DNA from: Isoetes taiwanensis
Taxonomy: Eukaryota > Streptophyta > Lycopodiopsida > Isoetales > Isoetaceae
NCBI GenBank assembly: GCA_021234155.1
Contig: JAJEKV010000008.1
Span: 19,483,308 to 19,547,307 of the forward strand
Length of the DNA: 64,000 nucleotides
Direction: 5' to 3'
Part shown: one piece after another, positions 22,201 through 32,400 of the stretch
Numbering within the stretch: position 1 is the stretch's first letter
Layout: each line of letters opens with the position of its first letter
Position numbers and translations under genes: made by a program
Notes under the pieces: generated by a model
The model's database searches: none
Seen by the model: the letters and a program-made list of their open reading frames with translations, nothing else
Told to the model about the DNA's origin: nothing

Positions 22201-23500
22201 CAGAAAACAGGGGAACTCGACCACCGAGAAGTGCTCCACACACCACCCCTTTTTGCCAGCTCAAAACATGTCTTACCCTGCCCTGGGTGCATCCAACATC
22301 TCCAGCATCGTCGCTTCTACAAGAACAACAGGGCACTGGCTGCCATAGGCGGCTGCCCCTTCAGCCGCCACTCAAACCTCCGTCGGCGACCATTTCTCGT
22401 GGCAATTGTGGCCGCTCCCACCTATCTATCTCAATCCGTAGCTTGTGTGATCTTATGCGAATTGAAGTAATAGCTACAAGCTTTTTCCTGGATAAGGAAG
22501 CAAGCAAATAAGCTTGTGGTCCTGGTGCCAAAGTGGGATTTATATGTACATGATAATGACCAGTTTTAAACTTGGGCTAAGGTAATTGCATCCCACATCT
22601 TCTAAGGAAAATGACCATTGAGATATTGCTGCAAAAGCTCAGGATCAGAACTAACAAGCACCATGCAGTGTTCCAGTTGCACAAACCAGGGGGCAAACCA
22701 TGCATTACAATTCTCTTTCCAACATCGTTCGGGAGATTCAGCTATGGTAAGCACGAGAAGAGGGTACTTGCCATCATCCATGTGACGCACCTTGCTGATA
22801 TAGTAAAGATGGCGCTTCATGACAGAATATTGAAGAGGCCAAAAACCTGTCTTTTGTAAAAGAATAGCATAGGGCACCATAGTTTTAACTCCTAGACTGT
22901 AAGTGAGATAGGACTTGTGTACCCGTTCCAAGCTCTTCCAAACACTAGTACTATAATGGCAGCCCCCAATACTTCAGAACCATACACTAAAACAGGTTCT
23001 ATTAATTTAAGGTGACATGTCAGAGCATGTGAACAACCTAGAATTGCAAAAAATGTTGTAAAGGGGGTTAGGCAAGCGTGCTAAAAATAAACTAAGGCCC
23101 AGATTCCACTTATGGAATTTAGGAGCTGGCAGTTAGGGGTTTTCAAATAATAAACTTACACGTCATAAAAATTGCCTCAGATTTGATTAGAGCCCGGCAT
23201 TTGTTGTATAATTCTAATGTCAAGTTTCACTAAAGCTTCATTAAATCAGTTTTTAATAAACCATTCCTTTTAAGCACAAACTTCTGAATCCGGATTATTA
23301 ATACAGTATTTGTTTTCTAGTTCATGATTGCAATTGCTCCAGATATATTATGGCTATTCTGCAAATAAATTGTTCTGTCCAAAATTCCTTAGAGAGGAGG
23401 GTTTCTTCTCCTTTTTTTTGTAGAACTTCAAGCTTTTAATTCTTTGAATCCAGACTATAAATTATTGAGTTAATTTGATAGCTTCTCTGAAACTACATTG
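19250..23500. other. Long AT-rich stretch, no recognised gene
   Basis: No exon set or element was recognised in this 4.2 kb. Three features stand out weakly. A degenerate AATAG-repeat patch lies at 21221-21250. A plus-strand open segment at 20961-21155 (MYAAMAVMHQMETLRPKVLL) is unusually GC-rich for the area. A minus-strand frame of 109 codons lies at 22602-22931, with KYPLLVLTIAESPERCWKEN near its centre. None matches a family I know. Confidence 0.35.
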
Positions 23501-23549
23501 CTCTGTACAAGATCTTTCGATTATATACATCTACATTCTTATTTGATGT

Positions 23550-24510
23550 AGCTGGATTCACAACCTGAGATTGTGCATTGCACACAAGAAATTGATGTCC
23601 AGCAAGACAATGAGATGCACGCTCAAAACAACCCGCCATATCCACAAAAAGTACCATGCCGACGTTCTGCACTTCCACAACCACCAGCATTCCCATTTCC
23701 GGCTTCCAATTTACCTTTCTATCAAATTCATGGCAATAACACCATGATATTGCCACGTTTTGTAAACCATGTGCCATACTCTTCTACATCTCCTTATTTT
23801 GCGCTTGCATCTCTAATAGATTTAACAACGCAAGTGCCAATAGAGATTAAACCTCAGCACAAGAGACAACGCCCATTAGCAAATGCTGAAAAGCTACCTC
23901 GTGGCAAAGGATTTTCAAAAGGAGACAAGGATAAAGTAGACAGTGCAGTCATTAAGAGGCCAATAAAGGGAGAAAAGGACAAGGTAGATGCTGCTGGGAA
24001 GTATGCAAGATGGAAAGATAAGTGGACCGTTTCCTTGATCCATATTCGAGGCGAAATGCACGATGAATTCTCAAAACCACCTAAGCAAGGTGTGAATCTT
24101 TAGGTTTCTGTTTGGAAAAAGCTTGTATCGACGTGCCCGGACTTTGATAAGGACCTAAAGCATGCAAGACGAAGTGGAAAGCTTTATATAACGAGTACAA
24201 GGAAGTAAAAGCACACAATAATTTCAGAGGCAATGATAGGGCTGATGGATCTCAATGGTATCTGTTAATCGATGAGTACATGGTAAGTAGAGCAAATGTT
24301 TGCAAAGCAGTACATGGTGCAGCTATCTCTGAGACAATTGATGATGCAGATGTCCAGCAGGTTGACGAGAAACCAAATGTGAACAACAAAAAAGTGTTGG
24401 TGACAAAAAAAAATGCACTGGTGCAGGTAATGGAAAAAGGTAGGCAGGAACTGCTTCAACAAATGGCAATTTGGGAGGGAAAAAGAGTTGAAGCCATAAA
24501 CAACTTGTAG
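23550..24510 (+). pseudogene. Myb/SANT-like (trihelix) DNA-binding protein remnant, copy 2
   Basis: The frame from about 23552 reads a Pro-rich N-terminus (KVPCRRSALPQPPAFPFP), then a Lys-rich linker (KGFSKGDKDKVD) and KYARWKDKWTVSLIHIRGEM. A stop at 24100-24102 and a frame change near 24160 follow. The domain continues as VWKKLVSTCPDFDKDLK and TKWKALYNEYKEVKAHNN, then SQWYLLIDEYM. A coiled-coil-like C-terminus (MEKGRQELLQQMAIWEGKR) ends at TAG 24508-24510. This order of DNA-binding domain then coiled coil is usual for trihelix-type proteins. It is clearly a relative of copy 1, 5 kb upstream, and more complete. The two disruptions suggest a pseudogene. Confidence 0.6.
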
Positions 24511-24566
24511 GCATCTATTGCAGAACTACTCAAGAAGGTTTTACTCATCCATGATTTGAGCACTAA

Positions 24567-25002
24567 GTTAACAATTTTGTGAACATCTATTTCTTTATGA
24601 AACATACTTTGAAGTTCTTAGTTATGGATTGTTATGATTTAAATCTTCATTTTAATATTGAGTTCTTGTTTTGAGTTTTGTTTCAAAATGTTCCTTTGGA
24701 AGTTGACTATGCTGGAAATCTAACTTACAGTAAAGGCTATGGAAGTTGGGCTATGCTGGAAATCTAACTTACAAAGAAAGGTTAACAATTTTGTGAACAT
24801 CTATTTCTTTATGAAACATACTTTGAAGTTCTTAGTTATGGATTATTATGATTTAAATCTTCATTTTAATATTGAGTTCTTGTTTTGTAATATTGAGTTT
24901 TGTTTTAAAATGTTCCTTTGGAAGTTGACTATGCTGGAAATCTAACTTACAGTAAAGGCTATGGAAGTTGGCTATGCTGGAAATCTAACTTACAGTAAAG
25001 GT
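24567..25002 (+). repeat. Tandem duplication, 214-bp period
   Basis: The unit beginning GTTAACAATTTTGTGAACAT starts at 24567 and again at 24781. Each ends in a smaller 38-39 bp repeat (GGAAGTTGGCTATGCTGGAA type) present twice per unit. The copies are nearly identical, so the event is recent. The array directly follows the trihelix-like copy 2 and begins just after its stop, so part of its 3' region may have been duplicated. Confidence 0.9.
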
Positions 25003-25593
25003 CACAGGGATAATCATATAGAGATGATCTCAGAGAAATGATCAGATACTTGCAAATATCATTTAGTCCTGAGTTAAGCACTGGATGAAACCATTATGCC
25101 CTAAGTTAGGCACCTATTAAGGGTGCTCAGGTATCGGAAGTAAGGCATCTATTAGCAGAATCAGAAGTCGTTGCTAAACTGGTGTATTACAGGGTATGAC
25201 CATTTAAATATTAAAAGACAGGTTTACATGTGGTGCTGTTTCGAAAAGAACAAGCAAAACAAGTCAAGATTAGATACGTTGTTGTTTCACCACTATGGTA
25301 CATGTATGCTTGTTGGCTTCCTTCACATCAATATAGGAATCTACACGAGCAAAACTCCTTCCGTTGAAGTGGTCCCGCGATCTGAGATTGCTCCTAAAGC
25401 CAGGTTATGTTCATTATTTAACTTTGCATATTTTCTAATTCATAGATTCCCTACACCACTTCAAGCTATCAATTCAGGCCATCTTGTCAGAGAGCATGAA
25501 CTTTCTTTCTATTTCAGTAATTATCTGATGTGTTTGGGCAGTTTCATTCAGTGCAATGCCGCCTTTTGTTTGGTTGTCAAATTTCTCATCTAA
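25003..25593. other. No recognised gene
   Basis: A plus-strand open frame of 140 codons at 25171-25593 has no recognisable content. Its end abuts the stop codon of the opposite-strand transporter pseudogene. I regard it as random. Confidence 0.35.
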
Positions 25594-26456
25594 TCATTCA
25601 AGCTGCACGTTTTCTGTCACTTGAGCATAGGTATTGAGAACCTTCTTTCGATCTTTAGGATAGGTCCAATAAAGAAAAGTATAGATAAGGCAGCACATGG
25701 CTAGTGGAATTGAATAAGCAGTGTATAGGGCTTTAGCAAGAGAAACAACATCGTTTTTGTCGACCTCTGATTCTTTCTCCTTGTTGCTGGATGTTGTGGA
25801 TGCATAACCATAAAACTTTTGTGCTAGGATGCGAACTGTTGTTGGAGCAAAAGATGCCAGAATTGTTTCAAAACAATGGTCTAAAGCATAAACTATTGTG
25901 CGTTGTTTCTCATGTATAATTTCTGCAAATATTGAACTGCAAAATAGAAAGTTAGAAATGCAAGAAGAGACACACATGCAAAGGCCCATAAGGTAATACT
26001 TACTTATTTGTAGCAAGCGCCCCCCATGAAGCTAAGAATCCTAAAAGAAACATAACTCCACCATGGGCCAAGGCTGTTGAAGGATCACTGCGTACTAAAT
26101 AGAAGAAGATGGCTGCAAGTGGCAGGCCTGAAAATGAACTGATTTGTACAAGAATGATTCCTCCCACATTAGAAAGACACATTGAAACAATGTCTCCCAT
26201 TGTCCCACCAAATAAACCTCCAAATGAACGAGCCACATTAAAAACACCAAGGAGGATTGCAGTTTGAGTATGTGAAAACCCTACTAATTCCAACCACATA
26301 GCAATAAAGGACAATGCTGCTCCTGGAAAAGTCCCTACCACTCCTTGTGCTACAATTATCTAGAATGTGGGGATTCCAATCACATGCTTAGATTCTGCAA
26401 GAAGCTCCTTTACATCTTTCCATAATACATCTTGCTTCGTACCATGATTCTTGTCG
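25594..26456 (-). pseudogene. Major facilitator superfamily transporter, C-terminal half with in-frame stop
   Basis: Two exons read on the minus strand. 26456-26004 encodes DVLWKDVKELLAES, IPTF, a TAG stop, then IIVAQGVVGTFPGAALSF, WLELVGFSHTQTAILLGVFN and GGLFGGTMGD. After a GT-AG intron (26003-25937), 25936-25594 encodes SIFAEIIHEKQRTIVYALD, SFAPTTVRILAQKFYGY, SLAKALYTAYSIPLAMCC and YWTYPKDRKKV to TGA. This matches a plant MFS transporter family with unknown substrate, where the stop position normally holds Gln (CAG to TAG). The N-terminal half with the first six membrane segments was not found upstream within 2.5 kb. Truncation plus a nonsense codon make it a pseudogene, though frames and splice sites are otherwise intact. 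Confidence 0.8.
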
Positions 26457-26796
26457 CTGCAGAAGACATGTTAGGCATGTCACTCCTCATCTTATGTTTG
26501 TATCATGATTTCTAAGTGCAGAAAGAAGGAACTGTTCATCTCATTTTCTCCACAAAGGGAATGATCACCTAGTCCATGTTGATATTATGTTTTATTCTAT
26601 TCTATTTCATTCTTCTTTTCTCAATGTCTAGGCGATGCAAAATTGGCTAGTGAATATACATCCATGGTTTGTATAATCTTTCAATATCCGTGGACTGCCT
26701 TTACATTACTATGTATTCTACAAGCATTAAGAAGTGATGTCCATGCCACTACATTAGGCTCTTCTGCTTCTGCCTGTAAGAGGCAGCCTTACTACT

Positions 26797-27063
26797 GGGT
26801 CAAAGCATGGAGGTGGGGGACACTTTTTATGTCAGCGACACATGGTGCTTAGTGAGTGCTTTCTGGGGTTATTTTCTTTGTATTTTTAAAAAATATTTTT
26901 CTTTTATTATTTTTGATATTTTTCCCTGAAACACATTCGTATTATGCCTTGGCATACAAAATTTCAGCTTAAAAAAGATAAAAATAATTAAAGTTTTCAA
27001 CATTAGGTGCTTAGGGGGTGCTTGGCTGGTGCAAAAATGCCCCCCAGCTCCATGCTTTGACCC
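26797..27063. mobile_element. 267-bp inverted-repeat element (MITE-like)
   Basis: GGGTCAAAGCATGGAGGTGG at the left end is repeated as its reverse complement (CAGCTCCATGCTTTGACCC) at the right end; the arms pair over about 25 bp. The core is AT-rich and encodes nothing. TACT flanks both sides and could be a target-site duplication. A 22-bp direct repeat (GTAAG.GG.AGCCTTACTACTG) lies at 26776 and 27077, just outside the two ends. Confidence 0.6.
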
Positions 27064-27099
27064 TACTGTTCTTCCAGTAAGTGGTAGCCTTACTACTGT

Positions 27100-27921
27100 T
27101 CTCCATGTTGTCCAAATGCTGCTATGATTAGATTCCAAGACACAATATCTCGAGTATACATACTATTGAACAGTTGATGGGCATTTACTGCAAGCAGTCT
27201 ATAGAGCTGGTTCGTGAGCAATTTGGTGAAGGCGATACTGAGACCTAAGAGGAAGAATGAATGTGTTGCATCTTATTTCAGTTTATGAAACTGCACACTT
27301 TCTTTATGATTTTTTTATTTATATCTAATAACATTATCTTTTTGTAGGATATGTTTTCTGTAATGAAGTTTTAGATAAGTGCACTGTTCAAGTTGTTAAG
27401 TTGTCAAAGACTCATGTTTTTTTGTTTCAATATCATAGTCTGTTATAAAATATGACAGAATTGTTGTGCAGAAAGATATAATTGGAAGAATAAGTTGGTG
27501 TGCTCTTGCAAGAAAACATGGACAAGTTCATGAATAACATATAAACTATTAAATATAGCAAAAAATCCCACACACCAACACAAAAATGTTTCTTTTAATA
27601 TCCCCCCCCCCTTTTTTTTTCCAATTCTGCTTTTTTATTTTTTTTCAAACCTAAAAATACATCTCTATTTTTTCACAAAATGGAACTATGGCTATCGACC
27701 CTGAAAACGAAGTGCCTAGGCTTCTCCGGAACGCAAATCATTGCCATATCCAAGAGCTCTAACTCCGGTGTCATGTTTGTGAGACTGCTGCAAACAACCA
27801 CCCCAAATACACGAGGAAGGGATGGACCACGAACTGTAGCAAAACAAGTAGCATGTAGCAAAAATTGCTTGTGAATATAAAGACTTCATTTCTATTAGTT
27901 CAACGTCCATCTTTATATATA
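27100..27921. other. No firm gene; one coding-like segment on the minus strand
   Basis: 27670-27860 is less AT-rich than its surroundings and open on the minus strand, reading RVFGVVVCSSLTNM and LELLDMAMICVPEKPRHFVF. I do not recognise a family. It ends close to a homopolymer patch (C-rich then T-rich) at 27602-27620. It may be an isolated exon or a captured gene piece near the Helitron end. Confidence 0.3.
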
Positions 27922-27950
27922 CTAGTAACGGGTGCCCGGCATTGCCGGGC
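27922..27950 (-). mobile_element. Helitron 3' terminus, intact
   Basis: Read on the minus strand: a perfect 7-bp stem GCCCGGC, loop AAT, GCCGGGC, then ACCCGTTA, then CTAG at the terminus, followed by T. This is the canonical Helitron 3' end. The element body would extend to higher coordinates on this strand. No Rep/helicase is visible in the following kilobases, so it is non-autonomous or degraded. Confidence 0.75.
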
Positions 27951-29472
27951 ATAAATATGAGCCTATTGTAGGCAAAGGCGAAGTATAGACATACTTATAA
28001 TAATATAGCCAAAATCTTGATGGTAGATGTATTGAATTGATCTAAATAGGGCAATGAATTGTATTGTTTCCAAATCTATCAATTTACATATGGCAACTAC
28101 TTTGGTGGCAGTTAGGTGGGGGAGAATTATTTTGTAGACTAATGTGCATTCAATAATTTTTGTTTTTGAATGGGTGATGTTTTGGTTCTTGTGTAGGTTG
28201 TTAAGCTGTAATGAATCCAATTGCAACCTGTTTGGCATGTAAAGTGAAGATTACATTCAAAAAAATGGAGAATAGCACAATTTCACAGACAACATTTATA
28301 TCTCGTTTTGCTATTGTGTTGAGTTTGTTTTCATGCATACTAAAACCTACATTACAGAAAGAAGGGGATTTAGATTCATCCTTTCAATCACATGATCGAT
28401 TTATTGATACACACCTAAGCCAAGAACACCTTAAAGTAGTACAATGTTATACATAGCGCATAGTAATGTTTCTCGTTGTATAAGACCTAAGATTGTAATA
28501 GCAAAATAAAATGGCCCTATTGAACGTGATTCCTTACGTCTATGGAAATGAAAGTTAACCATAATTTTGACTGTTACCGTAATTTTGATTGGTAACAAAG
28601 TCCGCCCAGAAGGGCGAGAGAAAATTGGGAGAATTGAAGTGGGCCTAAGTAGAAGTCTATTGTAGGCAAGCATGAAGTAGCATATGCATATTACCTTGCT
28701 AAATTGAAGAAAGAGAAAAATGGGAGAATGGAAGAAAGATCAATATGTATCATGTTTGATAAGAGTTTATGACTGGAGTCGCTAAAGTTCCCCCTTGGAA
28801 GCAAGTTTCTAGTTAGTTGAGGATTGTCAGTAGTCAACTCAAAATTTTTGTGTCACATTAGAAATGGGCAATATCTCAAAATCACAATAAACACAATCCC
28901 ATTCACTAAATATCATAGAAAATTGATTCTCGTGTCACAATATGTGCTGGATATCATGCACTCACAATGTCAATAAACACAATCCCATTCACTAAATGTC
29001 ATAGAAAATTGATTCTCCGTGTCACACTATTACTTGCAAAACCCACAATAATATAATAATAATAAGACATGAGAAATAAAAGAGAGCCAAAGATAGACAT
29101 GAACAGAACTGTATGTCATGTAAAGTTGCATCGACAAATATGCCAGCCAATTATCAAGGGTTTATGTCTGTATTTAGTTTGGATATAAAAGCTGACAAAA
29201 TGCTTCATTGCCATCATGTAAGAATACAAGAAGAGGAATATAAATGAATGAGAAAAAAAATGCTTAATGTCGTATAAGGACCAGGGAAATATAAATGAAT
29301 GAGGTAGCCACCCATTTAGTGCAACCCATTTTGAAGCAGAAGGGATTGCTAGCGCTGTTAAAATTATCTCTTGGCAAAGCTTCCTCTTAGCAAAGCGTGT
29401 TGAAAGGAGTTGCAAACTGGAAAAGAATACATTGAACGACACGAATACATGGAACCACATCTGAATACTTTC
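27951..29472. other. AT-rich region, probably Helitron interior; no gene
   Basis: No recognised exon. The block CTATTGTAGGCAA occurs near the Helitron end (about 27962) and again at 28658, each followed by a related GAAGTA stretch. A minus-strand frame at 29116-29508 is open for 130 codons and crosses into the tandem array. It has no recognisable domain. Confidence 0.35.
28880..29029. repeat. Tandem duplication, 86-bp period
   Basis: AATAAACACAATCCCATTCA and the following roughly 50 bases (CATAGAAAATTGATTCT) occur at about 28887 and 28973 with few differences. Confidence 0.85.
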
Positions 29473-32400
29473 AATGCAATGGAAGTCGTTCCGCACAAAC
29501 TGTGTCAATTTTCTATTAAGTAATGCATCCTGATGTAAGATCCATATCCTATTCGGCCACTTTGCCTTCCTGCTGCTACCTTAAGTGCTTCAACCATTTA
29601 GACAAAATATGAAGCTAGTATGTCCCCTTCATGCCTGTGGCTTCTTTTAGCAAGATTTGACTTGAAACAAAAGGGCCTTCACCCAAGGAAGTAAGTAGCT
29701 TAAATGTCAACGTTGCAACAATTGTATTCATAAGTTGCTGACTGTTTTCTTACAATGATATTTTCTTTTAAATCATGTCGAGACATGTACATGCAACCAT
29801 ACAATAAAGCCTCATGCGCTAAAGGCCATAGTACATGCAACCATACGATAAAGCCTCATGCGCTGAAGGCCATACATATGTGGACAATAAACACATGGAA
29901 TCAGACATGGTGAAATTACAAAAAGAAAGTAGAAAGGCAATACAAAGTAGTCTACTGCTGGTGCTATAGCCAGAACATTCAATTTAAAGCTGCACAAATA
30001 GCTGCTTCAATGGGCTATGGTGCCACAATTTATAGGCAACTACATCATCAGGTACATGTTTGTAAGCAATGGCAGATCTGGAAGAAGAGAAGTCAAGCTA
30101 ATATTTCAATATTGTACGTACCTTGAAGTAACAAAAACCCTTGACCTTTTGAACTATTGCTCAAGACTTCCAACTGTGTGGCCTTGTTTGGCAAAGGTTT
30201 CAAATGAAAGTGCTTGGCCTAATAGTAAATATAAGCAAGCTTCAACCATGATAAAGAAAACATGTGCTACAAGGATAAAAATATAATGACTCTGCATGTG
30301 AAACCTATAATGAAGTACGAATGCCTGTAAGAGTTAATGTATACAAAAAACTTATATTCTGCAACGGGGCAATCCAAATCTGCGAAGTGATGCATATGTC
30401 TGTACAATCATGGCACTGCAACTGCATGAAAGAATCCAATGCAACATTCAATCATTCTACCCAACAAATTATTGACTTGATGAAACTCATTTCTTCCTTT
30501 TTGGCTTAATACCTATAAGCATGACACCATTTTCAGGTTGCAAGGAAATACAACTAAGAAATGATGTGATAAAGAATACTTAGATGAAAGTTTCCAAAAG
30601 ATTCATGGTAGTGATACAACATTTGCTATAAAAAACAGGAAAAAACCATATACGGGCTTTGAACTACCCAAAATCGTGATTTGCACCCAGCAATCCAACA
30701 AACTATAGAACTTGTATGAGAACATCCAAACCGCATTGCATTGTCTCATGATGAACTGTGTCCACAATACCAGATTGGCCAAATTCCTTTAATAAGAGCA
30801 TTAGGAATCAATTAGGTGCATCACCAATACCTTGAGAACTTCAGCTGGCTCAACGTCAGATATCGTAGTAGTCTAGCTTAAGAAACTCTAGCCAATGGGA
30901 CTAACTCTGTCATAAGAATCTAACTGTAGTAACTTATTCTACTCTAGATACAGTTGCTACAAAATTTACCAGATTGCAAGACAATGTAATTTCAAGGTAA
31001 AAAAGCTAATCAATCATAGAAATAAAACATACCATGTATTCCGCTGCGGATTCGAAGTCCTGCACTACATGCTCCATATTATAAGTTTCTCTTGCAAGCA
31101 AAAGTTATCCTATTGCAAAAGCTTCTAAGTTTCTAAGTTTTGGGAACCAAATATCATACACAACAACCATGCCTTTCCATGTAGCAACCAAGCAGAGCGA
31201 TTTTGAGAGCCATACAATAAAGGACTTAAAAATAGAGATGCAAAAAGGGAGTCCCTATCTTCAAGGACTCCAGAAAATCTGCTATAAAACTTTAAAAATG
31301 GAAGGGGGCTCCAAAACGGTGCCTTACCTGAACCCTTCTGGAGCAAATAGTCTGTATATAAAGTGTTCTTCTGCACATTTAACATTTAACAATAAGGATC
31401 CCTACTCTGAGCTTATAACGTGCATGAAGTATTCATAATGCAACAATCGCAAAAGATAAACCTTGAAAATGGAAAACGTAGCCATAAATGGTTGCATATA
31501 GGCAAGTAAAGATGCTGAATGAAGCTCCTGCACATAGCAGATACAGTGAACTTCAGCTCACTGCAATTACAAACATGGCTCAGAATGAACTTCTATGTAC
31601 TGCAATGCAATGGAAGTCGTTCCGCACAAACTGTGTCAATTTTCTATTAAGTAATGCATCCTGATGTAAGATCCATATCCTATTCGGCCACTTTGCCTTC
31701 CTGCTGCTACCTTAAGTGCTTCAACCATTTAGACAAAATATGAAGCTAGTATGTCCCCTTCATGCATGTGGCTTCTTTTAGCAAGATTTGACTTGAAACA
31801 AAAGGGCCTTCACCCAAGGAAGTAAGTAGCTTAAATGTCAACGTTGCAACAATTGTATTCATAAGTTGCTGACTGTTTTCTTACAATGATATTTTCTTTT
31901 AAATCATGTCGAGACATGTACATGCAACCATACAATAAAGCCTCATGCGCTAAAGGCCATAGTACATGCAACCATATGATAAAGCCTCATGCGCTGAAGG
32001 CCATACATATGTGGACAATAAACACATGGAATCTACAAAAAGAAAGTAGAAAGGCAATACAAAGTAGTCTACTACTGGTGCTATAGCCAGAACATTCAAT
32101 TTAAAGCTGCACAAATAGCTGCTTCAATGGGCTATGGTGCCACAATTTATAGGCAACTACATCATCAGGTACATATTTGTAAGCAATGGCAGATCTGGAA
32201 GAAGAGAAGTCAAGCTAATATTTCAATATTGTACGTACCTTGAAGTAACAAAAACTCTTGACCTTTTGGACTATTGCTCAAGACTTCCAACTGTAAGAGC
32301 TTGGCCTAATAGTAAATATAAGCAAGCTTCAACCATGATAAAGAAAACATGTGCTACAAGGATAAAAATATAATGACTCTGCATGTGAAACCTATAATGA

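Noticed and set aside
22602-22931. 109-codon minus-strand frame as a gene
   Set aside because: No recognised domain, no supporting splice sites or neighbouring exons; kept only as a note.
28598-28625. Fourth Helitron terminus near CGCCC-AGAA-GGGCG
   Set aside because: There is a short hairpin but no CTRR terminus at the expected distance on either strand.
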